The position numbers were made by a program, and so were the translations under genes. A stretch of DNA of 64,000 nucleotides from Ezakiella sp. (GTDB taxonomy: Bacteria > Bacillota > Clostridia > Tissierellales > Peptoniphilaceae): positions 1 to 64,000 of the forward strand of contig JALFRW010000008.1 in the NCBI GenBank assembly GCA_022778715.1. Direction: 5' to 3'. The notes under the pieces are model-generated. The model was given only the letters and a program-made list of their open reading frames with translations. It did not search any database and was not told where the DNA came from. This document shows positions 35,568-46,244 of this stretch, piece after piece (the stretch's first letter is position 1; each line of letters opens with the position of its first letter).

Positions 35568-35596
35568 TTGAATTTAAAGTCTTTTAAAGGTATAAT
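35568..35596 (+). promoter_or_regulatory. Promoter of pcrA-ligA-gatCAB
   Basis: TTGAAT (35568-35573), 17 bases, TATAAT (35591-35596), 30 bases before the pcrA ATG. Confidence 0.75.
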
Positions 35597-35626
35597 AAAA
35601 CTAACAGTGTTATTGAAAGGATAGTT

Positions 35627-37762
35627 ATGGACATTAAAAATTTACTTAATACAAATCAATATGAGGCAGTACAAACTACAGAAGGACCGGTTTTAGTTTT
35701 AGCAGGAGCGGGTTCAGGTAAAACGAGAGTTGTTACATACAAAATCGCGCATCTGGTAAATGATTTAGGAGTTAATCCTTATAATATTTTGGCTATCACA
35801 TTTACGAACAAAGCCGCAAACGAGATGAAGGAAAGAGCGGAAGATGTGTTAAATCGAGATATTACCGGACTATGGATTGGTACTTTTCACAGTATTTGCG
35901 TTAGGATTTTAAGAAAGCATTATTCTAGTAATTTTACAATTTATGATACGCAAGATAGCACAAATTTAATAAAAAAGATTTTGAAAGCAAGAAATATCGA
36001 TGACGAACAAATTAAGCCGAAGTCGGTTAAAAACAGAATTTCAGATTTTAAAAATAAAGGACATGGTTTAAAAGAGTTTAAGACTTTTGCAGGAAACGAT
36101 TTTTATCTTAATAGAATTTATGAAGTTTTTTCTGATTATGAAAACGCATTAAAAGAATCAAATGCACTCGATTTTGACGATTTGATTTTAAAGACAGTAA
36201 ATCTTTTTGAAGCGGATAAAGAAGTGCTCGAATATTATTCTAAAAAATTTCAATATGTGTTTGTGGACGAGTACCAAGACGTGAACGATTTACAGTATAA
36301 ATTTGTAAAGCTTATTTCTTCCTACCACAACAATTTGACTGTTGTGGGCGATGAAAATCAAAGTATTTACGCTTTTAGGGGGGCAAATTTAAACAATATT
36401 TTAAACTTTGAAAAGGATTTTCCCGGAGCAAAGGTAATTTATCTAAATAAAAATTATCGTTCCGCCAAAAGCATTTTAGATGTGGCAAACCATTTGATAG
36501 AAAATAATCCGCAAAAATATAAAAGGGAGCTTATGTCCACTAGGATAAATGACCAAAAAGTAGAGCATTTCAATTTAAGAACCGGCGACGAAGAGGCATA
36601 TAAAGTGCTAGAGCTAATCGAAAAGCTTCATGAAGGAGGAAGCAATTATGCTGATATGGCGATTTTATATCGCACAAACAATCAATCGCGGGCGTTTGAA
36701 GATGTATTTGTGAGAAATTCGATTCCATATCAAATTATTGGCGGTATCAGATTTTACGAAAGAAAAGAAGTTAAAGATGTACTTGCTTATTTGAAGCTTT
36801 TAAACAATCCTTACGATTCTGAAAGCTTTTCCAGAATTGTAAACGTGCCAAAAAGAGGCGTTGGCGAGAAAACTCTTGCAAGTTTGAACGAATACAGATT
36901 AATAACCGGCAAGAATTATTTTGAAACTTTAAACGAAGCCGGTATAAAACAGGCAAAGAAGTTTGGAGAGGATTTCACTGAAATTTATAATAATTTGGAT
37001 AAATATGTTTTGAGTGATTTGGTGCAAGATGTGATAGAAAAATCGGGATATTTACCATATCTAAGAGCATCGAACAGCCCGGAAGACGAGTCCAGAATTG
37101 AAAACGTGTCTGAATTTGTAAACTACGTAAAAGAGTACGAAGAAAATCACGAAAATGCTAATTTGTCAGAAATGCTAAACGAAATTTCTCTATTGTCTGA
37201 CATCGACCAATCTAGAGATGATGACAAGGTAACACTGATGACAGTCCACTCGTCAAAGGGTTTGGAATTCAATACTGTGTTTGTAGTAGGACTCGAGGAT
37301 GGACTCTTCCCATCTAAAATGAGTATGGAAAATGAAAAGGATTTGGAAGAAGAACGACGCCTTTTCTATGTGGCGGTCACAAGGGCAAAGGACAAGCTTT
37401 ATCTTACTTCTGCCGATCAACGAATGGTTTATGGACAAATGATTTTTTCTAAAAACAGCAGATTTTTGGACGAAGTTTCGGATTATATTACTAGAGTGAA
37501 TAACTCGGAAAAGTTCGCGAAAAAATCAGGAGAAAGAAGCTTTAATCCAACTAATTATACCGGTTCGTTTAACGCCGGAACATTTAAATTTGGAGTAGAG
37601 AAAAATTCCGGTGAAAACTTTAAAGTGGGTGATGTAATAATTCATAAAATGTGGGGCGAGGGGACTGTGGTTATGCTAAGTGGCGATGATATTACAATTG
37701 CATTTGATGCAAAGGGAATAAAAAAACTGAAGGCTTCACTTGCACCTTTAAAAAGAAAGTGA
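35627..37762 (+). CDS. pcrA: ATP-dependent DNA helicase PcrA/UvrD
   Basis: A 711-aa superfamily 1A 3'-5' helicase for repair and replication-fork clearance. Motif I AGAGSGKTR is at residues 25-33, motif Ia ITFTNKAA, motif II VFVDEYQDVN, motif III VVGDENQSIYAFRGA, motif V TVHSSKGLEF and motif VI EERRLFYVAVTRAKDKL. The C-terminal Tudor-like tail (VGDVIIHKMWGEGTVVML) is typical of PcrA and binds RNA polymerase. A GAAAGGATAGTT precedes the ATG. The pcrA-ligA order is conserved in Bacillota. Confidence 0.96.
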   Translation: MDIKNLLNTNQYEAVQTTEGPVLVLAGAGSGKTRVVTYKIAHLVNDLGVNPYNILAITFTNKAANEMKERAEDVLNRDITGLWIGTFHSICVRILRKHYSSNFTIYDTQDSTNLIKKILKARNIDDEQIKPKSVKNRISDFKNKGHGLKEFKTFAGNDFYLNRIYEVFSDYENALKESNALDFDDLILKTVNLFEADKEVLEYYSKKFQYVFVDEYQDVNDLQYKFVKLISSYHNNLTVVGDENQSIYAFRGANLNNILNFEKDFPGAKVIYLNKNYRSAKSILDVANHLIENNPQKYKRELMSTRINDQKVEHFNLRTGDEEAYKVLELIEKLHEGGSNYADMAILYRTNNQSRAFEDVFVRNSIPYQIIGGIRFYERKEVKDVLAYLKLLNNPYDSESFSRIVNVPKRGVGEKTLASLNEYRLITGKNYFETLNEAGIKQAKKFGEDFTEIYNNLDKYVLSDLVQDVIEKSGYLPYLRASNSPEDESRIENVSEFVNYVKEYEENHENANLSEMLNEISLLSDIDQSRDDDKVTLMTVHSSKGLEFNTVFVVGLEDGLFPSKMSMENEKDLEEERRLFYVAVTRAKDKLYLTSADQRMVYGQMIFSKNSRFLDEVSDYITRVNNSEKFAKKSGERSFNPTNYTGSFNAGTFKFGVEKNSGENFKVGDVIIHKMWGEGTVVMLSGDDITIAFDAKGIKKLKASLAPLKRK

Positions 37763-37769
37763 GAAGAAA

Positions 37770-39755
37770 ATGTTTGAGAGAATGAGAGAACTCGTTGATA
37801 AGCTCAATCTTTATAATTATCATTATTACACTTTAGACGCTCCACTTGTAGTGGACGCAGTGTATGATAAATTATATTCGGAGCTTGTGGCACTGGAAGA
37901 TGAGTACAAATTCAATTTTATAGATTCACCGACCACTCGTGTAGGTGGAGAGCTTTTAACCTCTTTTGAAAAATACACTCACGAAAGACCACTTTGGAGT
38001 TTGCAAAAATCGCAATCATATGAAGAGCTTCTGGCTTGGATAAATCGTGTGGAAAAGCTTAGAGATGAATACAACGAAAAAAAAACTGAAAAGCTTCCAC
38101 CGTTGGAATATGTAGTAGAATACAAATTTGATGGACTCACTTGTAATCTCACATACGAATCCGGAGTGTTAAAAGTAGCGGCAACTCGTGGCAATGGAAT
38201 TGTGGGCGAAAATATAACTGCTCAAGCACGCACCATAAAAAATGTACCATACATGATAAATTATCGGGGACATATCGAAGTTCAGTGTGAGGCATATATG
38301 CCGCTGTCTGAACTCGAGAGATATAACAAGACAGCAGAGACGCCACTTAAAAATGCGAGAAATGCAGCCGCAGGTGCTCTTAGGAATTTGGACACCACAG
38401 AAACTGCAAAACGCAATTTGAGAGTGTTTGCATATAACATTGGTTATATGGATGACTATAATTTTAAAACGCATGTAGACACGCTTGATTTTTTAAGAGA
38501 TGAAGGTTTTCCTGTAAATTCGTATTCAAAGCTCGTTCATTCTTACGAAGAAATTATTAATGAGCTTGAATTTATTAAAAATTACAGATTTAATTTGAAT
38601 TATCTGACGGACGGTGCAGTTATAAAGATAAATGATATTAAAACACGTGAAGTGATGGGATTTACAAACAAATTTCCACGCTGGGCAATTGCGTACAAAT
38701 ACGAAGCCGAAGAAGTAGAGACTAAAGTTCTGGAAGTGGTTTGGCAAGTTGGTAGAACAGGTAAAATAACTCCTGTTGCAAAATTAGATCCAATTGAGAT
38801 TTCAGGAGCGATGGTAAGCTCGGCAACACTAAATAATATCGCTGATATAAATCGCAAACATGTGCGTGTGGGGTCAAATGTGATTGTGCGAAGATCAAAC
38901 GAAGTGATTCCGGAAATTATGGGAACAATCGGCGATGAAAAAGACACTGAAGAGATTGAGATTCCAAAAATCTGTCCATCATGTAGCGAACCGCTTGTGA
39001 TGGAAGGTGCTTATCTAGTGTGCAAGAATTACGCATTTTGCAAGCCACAGATTGTGAATAGAATTGTCCACTTTGCTTCGAAGAATGCAATGAATATCGA
39101 AGGTTTAAACGAAAAAACGGTGGAATCTATGGTGGAAGTTTTGGGAGTGAGTGAAGTTAGCGATATTTATGAACTCACAAAAGAGGATTTACTAAAGCTA
39201 CCTCTGTTTGCAGATAAAAAAGCTGACAATCTATTAGAGGCCATCAATAATTCAAAAAAGCGAGATTTGCATGCATTCATATTTGCACTCGGTATAAATG
39301 AAGTTGGCGTAAAGACAGCACGAGATATTGCACTTAAATTTAAATCGCTAGATAATTTCAGAAACGCAAAGCGTGAGGAATTGGAAACGATTGACGGAGT
39401 AGGAAGCGTTATTGCGGACAATCTGATGAAGTTTTTATATTGTAAAAGCAGTGTGAATTATATAGACAAACTTTTAGAAATTGGAATAGATCCACTTGAG
39501 ATGGAGACAAGTAAAATTAAAGACAATTTCTGGAGTGGAAAGACGGTTGTCATTACGGGCACGTTTGCATTTATGACACGCAACGAAATAAAATCAATTT
39601 TGGCAGATCGTGGGGCAAATGTTACAGGCTCAGTTTCAAAGAAAACAGATTTGGTGCTTGTGGGTGAAAATCCGGGTTCGAAACTTGACAAGGCAAATGA
39701 GTTAGGAATTCAAATTATTAATGAAGAGGAATTAAAGGAGAAAATTAATGAATAG
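37770..39755 (+). CDS. ligA: NAD-dependent DNA ligase
   Basis: A 661-aa ligase with domains in order: Ia (YHYYTLDAPLVVDAVYD), adenylation with active-site lysine in VEYKFDGL (about K118), OB fold, four-cysteine zinc finger (CPSCSEPLVMEGAYLVCKNYAFC, about residues 400-425), helix-hairpin-helix repeats, and a C-terminal BRCT domain (from about residue 590). It starts seven bases after pcrA and overlaps gatC by eight bases. Length is normal. Confidence 0.96.
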   Translation: MFERMRELVDKLNLYNYHYYTLDAPLVVDAVYDKLYSELVALEDEYKFNFIDSPTTRVGGELLTSFEKYTHERPLWSLQKSQSYEELLAWINRVEKLRDEYNEKKTEKLPPLEYVVEYKFDGLTCNLTYESGVLKVAATRGNGIVGENITAQARTIKNVPYMINYRGHIEVQCEAYMPLSELERYNKTAETPLKNARNAAAGALRNLDTTETAKRNLRVFAYNIGYMDDYNFKTHVDTLDFLRDEGFPVNSYSKLVHSYEEIINELEFIKNYRFNLNYLTDGAVIKINDIKTREVMGFTNKFPRWAIAYKYEAEEVETKVLEVVWQVGRTGKITPVAKLDPIEISGAMVSSATLNNIADINRKHVRVGSNVIVRRSNEVIPEIMGTIGDEKDTEEIEIPKICPSCSEPLVMEGAYLVCKNYAFCKPQIVNRIVHFASKNAMNIEGLNEKTVESMVEVLGVSEVSDIYELTKEDLLKLPLFADKKADNLLEAINNSKKRDLHAFIFALGINEVGVKTARDIALKFKSLDNFRNAKREELETIDGVGSVIADNLMKFLYCKSSVNYIDKLLEIGIDPLEMETSKIKDNFWSGKTVVITGTFAFMTRNEIKSILADRGANVTGSVSKKTDLVLVGENPGSKLDKANELGIQIINEEELKEKINE

Positions 39756-40026
39756 AGAAGTTTATAAGAATTTGCTTGATTTGGCAAAGTTTAGAGACGA
39801 AGGTGAAGAATTTTATGAAAAATTAATCGATTGCTTGGGAGTTCTCGAAACTATAGACGATTTCCACGAACAAGGGGAAGAAATGTTTAATATTAATGAG
39901 CCGGAAGTGACTCCGGCACTCGATGAAACCAAAAAGTCACTATCAAACGAAGATGCAACCAAAAATGCAAAGAGTGCCAAGTATGGATTTTTTGAAACAA
40001 TCAGATTTGTGGGTGAAGATAAATGA
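39748..40026 (+). CDS. gatC: Asp-tRNA(Asn)/Glu-tRNA(Gln) amidotransferase subunit C
   Basis: A 92-aa protein in the gatC position directly before gatA. It is divergent: I see the GatC-like C-terminal part (DDFHEQGEEMFNINEPEVTPALDE, then KYGFFETIRFVGED) but a weak N-terminal half. GatC stabilises the GatA-GatB complex. The ribosome binding site AAAGGAGAAAATTA lies within ligA. The stop overlaps gatA as ATGA. The name rests on size, position and the C-terminal pattern. Confidence 0.75.
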   Translation: MNREVYKNLLDLAKFRDEGEEFYEKLIDCLGVLETIDDFHEQGEEMFNINEPEVTPALDETKKSLSNEDATKNAKSAKYGFFETIRFVGEDK

Positions 40027-41429
40027 GATATATGCACGAAACTTTAAAACTTATCAAAGACGGCAAATTGTCTTTCGGAGAGCACATTGAAGAAATAATT
40101 GCAATTTTAAAAGAAGATGAAACCATTAATAGTTTCATCACTCTTGATGTGGACAATTTGAAGAAGCAAGCTGTATCTGCAGATAAAAATGGCGACCTTT
40201 ATGGGGCTGTAATCGGTTTAAAGGACAATATAAATTATAGAGGCCTTAAGATGACTTGTGCGTCAAAAATGCTTGAAAATTTCGAAAGCGTTTACGATGC
40301 GGATTGCGCAAAAAACATTAAAGATGATGGTGCCGGAATCATTGGCAAATTAAATATGGACGAGTTTGCAATGGGTTCCTCAAATGAAACTTCATATTTT
40401 GGATTGGTTAGAAATCCGATTGATAACGAGCTTGTGCCGGGTGGTTCAAGTGGTGGGTGCGCAGCTGCAACCAAGATGGGTTTTGTGGATGCGGCAGTAG
40501 GAACAGATACAGGTGGCTCCATAAGACAACCTGGTTCATTTTGCGGAGTAGTTGGATTTAAACCGACTTATGGAGCTGTTTCAAGATACGGAATTACTTC
40601 TCTTTCAAATACTTTGGACAGTGTAGGTTCATTTGGTAGATGCGTTGAAGACGCTTACATGCTTCTAAGAACAATGTCAAAAGATACAACAAATGATATG
40701 ACTAAAATCAAAGTGGATATGCCGGAGCTCACAACCACAATCGAACAAGATGTCGAAGCATTAAAAGGCAAAAAGATTGCAATCTTAAAACATTTAAGAG
40801 ACTTCCAGCTAGACGAGCCGGTGAAAGTTGCATATGAAAATTCAATAAAACTTTTAGAAGAAGCCGGCGCTGAAATTGCGGAAAAAGATTTCAACTATTT
40901 AAACTATGCCGTGGGCACATATTATTCTATCGTATACAGTGAAGCGAGTTCAAACCTTTCAAGATTTGATGGAATTAGATATGCGGGAATTGATTCAAGT
41001 GCAACGAATTTCTCGGATTATATGAAAGATGTAAGAAGCGAAGGATTTAGCGATGAAGTTAAGAGAAGAATTATTCTTGGAATGTATATTTTAAGCAGTG
41101 ATTATAGAGATAAATACTACAAAAAATCGCTTATTTTAAGAAATAGGATTTGTCAAAACTACGAAGAAATTTTTGAAACTGCTGATGTGATTTTAACACC
41201 AACTTCACTCACTCTTCCATTCAAACTAGGAACAACTTCAAATAATCCTAGACAAATGATGGAAGAGGATTTACTAACAGTTGCACTTAATTTGGCGGGC
41301 ATTCCGGGAATTAGCGTGCCATCACAAAAAGGCAATGTAATAAATGCGGGTATGCAATTTATTGGCAAAAAGAAATCGGATTTTGAACTTGCAAAAATTG
41401 CAAGAGCTTATGAAGGGTTGGTGAAGTAA
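40023..41429 (+). CDS. gatA: Amidotransferase subunit A (amidase)
   Basis: A 468-aa amidase-signature protein that releases ammonia from glutamine for GatB. The Ser-Ser-Lys triad is visible: lysine in GLKDNINYRG, serine-rich PGGSSGGCAAA, and TDTGGSIRQPGSFCG. It overlaps gatC by four bases and gatB by one. An alternative start at the internal M4 is possible. Confidence 0.95.
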   Translation: MRYMHETLKLIKDGKLSFGEHIEEIIAILKEDETINSFITLDVDNLKKQAVSADKNGDLYGAVIGLKDNINYRGLKMTCASKMLENFESVYDADCAKNIKDDGAGIIGKLNMDEFAMGSSNETSYFGLVRNPIDNELVPGGSSGGCAAATKMGFVDAAVGTDTGGSIRQPGSFCGVVGFKPTYGAVSRYGITSLSNTLDSVGSFGRCVEDAYMLLRTMSKDTTNDMTKIKVDMPELTTTIEQDVEALKGKKIAILKHLRDFQLDEPVKVAYENSIKLLEEAGAEIAEKDFNYLNYAVGTYYSIVYSEASSNLSRFDGIRYAGIDSSATNFSDYMKDVRSEGFSDEVKRRIILGMYILSSDYRDKYYKKSLILRNRICQNYEEIFETADVILTPTSLTLPFKLGTTSNNPRQMMEEDLLTVALNLAGIPGISVPSQKGNVINAGMQFIGKKKSDFELAKIARAYEGLVK

Positions 41430-42844
41430 TGAAGACTTTAATTGGACTTGAAATTCACGTTGAGCTAAAGACAGAAAGAAAAATGTTTTGCGATTGTAAA
41501 AACACGTTCGGTGACGATCCGAACGTCAACACTTGCCCGATTTGTTTAGGTATGCCGGGGGCTCTTCCAAGAATCAACAGGCGTGCAATCGAATTTGCAA
41601 CAATGGCTGGTCTTGCGTTCCATTCAGACATATCCCGAATAATCAAGATGGACAGAAAAAATTATTTCTATCCGGACCTCGTTAAAGGATATCAGATTTC
41701 TCAGGATGATTTACCGATTTGTTCAAATGGTTTCATCACAATCGATACTGAAGATGGTAAAAAAGATATCGGTTTAATCAGAATTCACATGGAAGAAGAT
41801 ACAGGTAAAGCACTTCATATGCAAGATAACACCACTCTTATGGACTACAACCGTGCAGGTGTTCCACTAGTTGAAATTGTTACAAAGCCTGAAATCTCAT
41901 CAGGAAAAGAAGCACGTGCATTTATAGAAAAGCTCCGTGAAATCTTGACAGAGCTAGGAATTTCTGACTGTAAGATGGCAGAGGGTTCATTGAGATGTGA
42001 CTGCAACATAAATGTTATAGATGGCGATTTTAAAACAGAGATAACTGAAATCAAAAATATCGGTTCTACAAAGAGCATTGAAATGGCACTTGATTATGAA
42101 ATTGCCCGTCACGAAGAAATGGTTGCCCGGAAAGAAAAAGGTCAAAAAGAAACCAGAAGATTTGACGAACAAAAAAATGAAACAGTACTCATGCGCATAA
42201 AAACCACTAAGGATGACTACAGATTCCAATTTGAAGGAGATATTCCGATTTTTAAGCTCGAGGAAAATTTCATTTCAAACATTAAAAACAATCTGCCGGA
42301 ACTTCCGGACGAAAGAAGAGACAGAATTCAAAAAGCTTACAATTTAAGCTATTATGATACAGGCGTTATCGGAGCAAATAAAGAGTTGTCTGATTATTTT
42401 GAAGATCTGGTGAGAGAAATTGGCGATGCTACAATTGCAACAAATTGGGTTATAAACGAACTTTTAAGAAGATTGAATCAAGAAGAAGCGTCAGTTCGCG
42501 ACTTGAAATTTAGTGTAGGCGATTTTGCTTATATGTTAAAACTTTTAAAAGATTCTAAAATAAACAACAACACCGCAAAGAAAGTTTTTAAAGAAATGTT
42601 TGAAGAAGGAACAAGTCCGGAGGAAATTGTAAAACGTGATGGACTAATTCAAATATCTGATGAAGGGACAATTGAGGTAATTGTGATGGAAGTGCTTAAT
42701 GAAAACCCTCAATCAATAGAGGATTTCAAGCAAGGAAAAGATAGAGCATTAGGATTTTTAGTAGGACAAGTCATGAAAAAATCTAAAGGCAAAGCAAATC
42801 CAACGATGGTAAACAAACTATTGTTAAAAGAGTTAAACAAATAG
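41429..42844 (+). CDS. gatB: Amidotransferase subunit B
   Basis: A 471-aa kinase/transamidase subunit that phosphorylates and amidates misacylated Glu-tRNA(Gln) or Asp-tRNA(Asn). The N-terminus GLEIHVELKTERKMFCDC...CPICLGMPGALPRIN holds the zinc cysteines and family signature. The C-terminal YqeY-like tRNA-binding tail ends with KANPTMVNKLLLKEL. It is the last gene of the run, and I see no clear terminator after it. Confidence 0.96.
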   Translation: MKTLIGLEIHVELKTERKMFCDCKNTFGDDPNVNTCPICLGMPGALPRINRRAIEFATMAGLAFHSDISRIIKMDRKNYFYPDLVKGYQISQDDLPICSNGFITIDTEDGKKDIGLIRIHMEEDTGKALHMQDNTTLMDYNRAGVPLVEIVTKPEISSGKEARAFIEKLREILTELGISDCKMAEGSLRCDCNINVIDGDFKTEITEIKNIGSTKSIEMALDYEIARHEEMVARKEKGQKETRRFDEQKNETVLMRIKTTKDDYRFQFEGDIPIFKLEENFISNIKNNLPELPDERRDRIQKAYNLSYYDTGVIGANKELSDYFEDLVREIGDATIATNWVINELLRRLNQEEASVRDLKFSVGDFAYMLKLLKDSKINNNTAKKVFKEMFEEGTSPEEIVKRDGLIQISDEGTIEVIVMEVLNENPQSIEDFKQGKDRALGFLVGQVMKKSKGKANPTMVNKLLLKELNK

Positions 42845-43336
42845 ACTTGAAAGATTATATTAAAAATATAAAATATAAAAGTAAAATAGCATATGGCATG
42901 AGTTTCAACCGCATTTGTGATTATCACATTTGCCAAGAGACTTTTGCCATTTTTCATCGGTTTCTTAAAATTACACTGTGAAGAGCATTGGAGAGTCATA
43001 AGCATATGTTTAAGAATTAAGACGGACTTTATTACAAATTATTAAACATCCGGTAAGGTTAACTTTATTTCGGATTAATCCGCTCATAAAAACTTTTTTG
43101 CAGCGTGAAACATTTTAAAAGTGAGAGGCAGTCCAAAGTCGTAGTAAAAAGAAAACGCGAACAGTGTAAAGTGCAAGTTAGAAAGCGATTTTTTGTTATT
43201 AAATATTTTTTTAAATTTACGTTATAAAAATAACCTAATAATTTTCAAACCACCACAAAAATTCTAATAATTTTTCACTCGTTTAAATGCAAATATTATG
43301 TTTTTATTACATTTTATCGGATAACATTCATACTAT
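42845..43336. other. Intergenic region, about 490 bases, two palindromes
   Basis: No ORF on either strand looks real. Two short perfect palindromes stand out: TGTGATTATCACA (42916-42928) and CGGATTAATCCG (43071-43082). Neither matches a site I can name with confidence. Confidence 0.4.
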
Positions 43337-43365
43337 TTGAATAAAAGAAAAGTATATGATAAAAT
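43337..43365 (+). promoter_or_regulatory. Promoter of the amidase-rdgB pair
   Basis: TTGAAT (43337-43342), 17 bases, TAAAAT (43360-43365). It falls inside the ORF-track extension of the amidase ORF, supporting the later start at 43382. Confidence 0.6.
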
Positions 43366-43381
43366 TGAATTGGAGGGCGAT

Positions 43382-45493
43382 ATGAAAAAACTTAGTTTCA
43401 TTTTTATTTTTATTTTATTAACTATAATAATGTTGTTTTCGGCGAAAGCTGAAGCTCAGCAAATCACTATAAATGGAAAGACAAAAGAATTAGTTGAAGT
43501 TAATTTAAACATCAATGGAAAACCGGAAAAGAGCAATACACCGAGTTTTGTGTTTGATGGCATTACATATGTGCCGGTGAGATTTGTATCTGAAAAAATG
43601 GGTTACAGGGTTGAATGGATTGATAAAACTTTGACCGTTGGAATCTATGACGATAAAAAGATTTGGTTTCCCATAGGAAAGAATTTTGTGAATTTGCAAG
43701 GTACTAGAACTAAAACACCAAATGGAATTATGGCACTACTGTTAAATTTGACAGGTGGTAAAAATAAATCCACATATGTGCCGGTTCGATATTTGAGCGA
43801 ATATATGGGGAAAAAAGTGAGCTGGGATCAAGCCACAATGACTGTGTCAGTTAGCGACAAGGGAATGATAGATCAGAAAATAAATTCTAGTGACACCGAT
43901 TCAGGCATGAATTCTGAAACGGCTGATATTATAACCGGTGAAATTACAAATCCATTACCCACAGAAGTGATTGAAGCACCAAAGGATAATGAAAATATTG
44001 AAGACTTGACTTTGATAAATCAAACTTCGGACTACGATTCTAGTACGTATAAAATGATTTTCACATTTAATACAAAAGTAAATTATGAGGTAAAAGTAGG
44101 CAACACTTCTACCACAATTGTTATAAAAAATGGAAATAGTAAAAAAGAGTTTATCGGTCAAAATAAGAGTATGATTGAAAACTCTGATATGTATGTTGTA
44201 CAAAAATCAGGAAAAGATCTCATGATTTCATTTAATAAAACTAAAGGAGAAATTGCTGTATATAAAAGTGACGATGGTAAAAGTATCATTGTCACTGATA
44301 CTTTTTTATTCTCGACAATTACAAAAGATATGATTGATGGCAAGGAAAGCATTGTCATTAAGAACATGGGTAAGCAAAAGTACAACAAGATGATTCTCGA
44401 ATCTCCAAAGAGAATCATTTTAGATTTTTTAGATTCCAACATGGATCAAGGCAATTATAAGGAATTTAACATTGAAACTTCATTTGTTAAAAAAGTACGT
44501 ACAAGCCAATTTATCCCAGATAAGAATTACAAACCAACTGATAGAATTGTTCGTGTGGTTTTTGATATTGCTGAAGGCATTGAGCATCCAAACTTAAAGA
44601 TTTCGACAATTGGGAACGACTTAATTGTTACTCCGGAAAGATCGCTTTACGACAATTTCGTGTTTAGAACATCGGGAACAAATAGATATCTCACTATTAA
44701 AGGGGCAGACCCAAGTTTGAATATTAATTATGACGCCGGAGCAAATATTGTAACTGTGCCCGTTGGAAATCTGGTGCCGGACGGTTCTATTGAGTACAAC
44801 GACAGCCTCATAAAAGATATTTCTGTAAAAAACGGAATGCTTACTTTAAACCTTTTAAGAAAAGTTGAAGTAAACAAGAGTGGCGTTCAAGGCGGACTAA
44901 CTCTTGAGATAAAAAGAATTCGTACAGGAAATAATAGTGACTACTTTATTTTGCTAGACCCGGGCCATGGTGGAACTGATCCCGGCGCAATTGATGATCC
45001 ATCAGGCACGAAAGAAGTTGACATAATTATGCCAATTCAAAGACTACTGGAACAAAGACTAAAAGCTATGGGTTTTAGAGTTCAAAAGACAAATAATACG
45101 GTGGATTCTTATGTGGAATTGCAAGACAGAACCAATATGTCAAACAGTTTGAAACCGGACGTGTTTATTTCAATTCATGCGAATAAAGCAGACAGCAAGA
45201 GCGCTCAAGGGCTAGAAGTATACTACTACGAAACTTCGGCAAAAGAACCGAACCAAAAGGAATTTGGAGAAGAAGTTGTAAAAGCAATAGAATCACAAAT
45301 TGGAAAAACTCGCGGACTTAAGAAAGAAAAGTTTTTTGTTATTAAAAATACCATTGCACCTGCAATTTTGATTGAAACCGGCTTTATCAGCAATGATACA
45401 GAAAGGACACTGCTTTTGGACCCGAACTATCAATCCAAAATTGTGGATGGAATCATTGAAGGGATTGAAAACTTTTTGGAGGCATATAGATGA
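43382..45493 (+). CDS. Secreted N-acetylmuramoyl-L-alanine amidase
   Basis: A 703-aa exported cell-wall hydrolase. The start is MKKLSFIF with TTGGAGGGCGAT upstream. Order: signal peptide (1-24, ending AKAEA), copper-amine-oxidase-N-like stalk repeats (TYVPVRFVSEKMGYRVEWID; TYVPVRYLSEYMGKKVSWDQ), AMIN-type beta domains (about 220-490), and a C-terminal Amidase_3 zinc domain (LLDPGHGGTDPGA at about residue 524; ISIHANKA; AILIETGFISND). It cuts the bond between muramic acid and the stem peptide. It overlaps rdgB by four bases. Confidence 0.92.
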   Translation: MKKLSFIFIFILLTIIMLFSAKAEAQQITINGKTKELVEVNLNINGKPEKSNTPSFVFDGITYVPVRFVSEKMGYRVEWIDKTLTVGIYDDKKIWFPIGKNFVNLQGTRTKTPNGIMALLLNLTGGKNKSTYVPVRYLSEYMGKKVSWDQATMTVSVSDKGMIDQKINSSDTDSGMNSETADIITGEITNPLPTEVIEAPKDNENIEDLTLINQTSDYDSSTYKMIFTFNTKVNYEVKVGNTSTTIVIKNGNSKKEFIGQNKSMIENSDMYVVQKSGKDLMISFNKTKGEIAVYKSDDGKSIIVTDTFLFSTITKDMIDGKESIVIKNMGKQKYNKMILESPKRIILDFLDSNMDQGNYKEFNIETSFVKKVRTSQFIPDKNYKPTDRIVRVVFDIAEGIEHPNLKISTIGNDLIVTPERSLYDNFVFRTSGTNRYLTIKGADPSLNINYDAGANIVTVPVGNLVPDGSIEYNDSLIKDISVKNGMLTLNLLRKVEVNKSGVQGGLTLEIKRIRTGNNSDYFILLDPGHGGTDPGAIDDPSGTKEVDIIMPIQRLLEQRLKAMGFRVQKTNNTVDSYVELQDRTNMSNSLKPDVFISIHANKADSKSAQGLEVYYYETSAKEPNQKEFGEEVVKAIESQIGKTRGLKKEKFFVIKNTIAPAILIETGFISNDTERTLLLDPNYQSKIVDGIIEGIENFLEAYR

Positions 45494-46089
45494 TTGAAAT
45501 TATTGTTGCAAGCGGAAATAAACACAAAATAACTGAGATTAAACACATTTTAAACGAGTTGGATGTGAATGTGAAAAGTGTTTATGAAATAACAAATGAA
45601 TATGATGAACCACTGGAAAATGGGGAAACATTTGAAGACAACGCATATATAAAAGCGGCAGCAATCAGAAATCTATTTCCGAATTGCTATGTGCTTGCAG
45701 ATGACTCCGGATTAATGGTGGAAGCGCTTAATGGTGACCCTGGAGTTCACAGCGCAAGATATGCCGGCGAACAACATAACGATGCGGACAACAATGCACT
45801 TTTGATAAAGAATATGTCTAATGTTGCGGAAGACAAAAGAAGTGCAAAGTTTGTGTCCGTGCTATGTTTAATTGAGCCGGACGGCAAGGTGAATAATTTT
45901 AGAGGCGAATGTGAAGGGAAAATCATCTATGAAAAAAGAGGTGACAATGGTTTTGGATACGACCCGTACTTTTTACCAAATGGCGAGGTGAAAACTTTTG
46001 CAGAAATGTTGGAGGAAGATAAGAATATGATTAGTCACCGAAAAAAAGCGTTAGAAAAATTAATGGCTTATTTGAAAGAAAATATTTAA
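45490..46089 (+). CDS. rdgB: XTP/dITP diphosphatase (RdgB/HAM1)
   Basis: A 199-aa house-cleaning pyrophosphatase removing non-canonical purine triphosphates. ASGNKHKITEIKHIL at the N-terminus, LADDSGLMVEALNGDPGVHSARYAG and the C-terminal ISHRKKALEKL are complete family motifs. Its start overlaps the amidase stop (ATGA), so the pair is translationally coupled. Confidence 0.95.
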   Translation: MIEIIVASGNKHKITEIKHILNELDVNVKSVYEITNEYDEPLENGETFEDNAYIKAAAIRNLFPNCYVLADDSGLMVEALNGDPGVHSARYAGEQHNDADNNALLIKNMSNVAEDKRSAKFVSVLCLIEPDGKVNNFRGECEGKIIYEKRGDNGFGYDPYFLPNGEVKTFAEMLEEDKNMISHRKKALEKLMAYLKENI

Positions 46090-46244
46090 AATATAACATA
46101 TTTTTGTGATAATACTTTTTTTAAAAGTTTATTCGGTCATAAGTACATCAAAGTAGAACTAACTGATAAGAATTTAAAAACTTAGAAATAAAAATATTTA
46201 AAAATTCCGCAATTAGCGGATAAAATGTAATAATTAACTAAGAT

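Noticed and set aside
42916-42928. TGTGATTATCACA as a CRP/FNR site
   Set aside because: The half-sites are three bases apart rather than six, so it does not fit CRP or FNR spacing.
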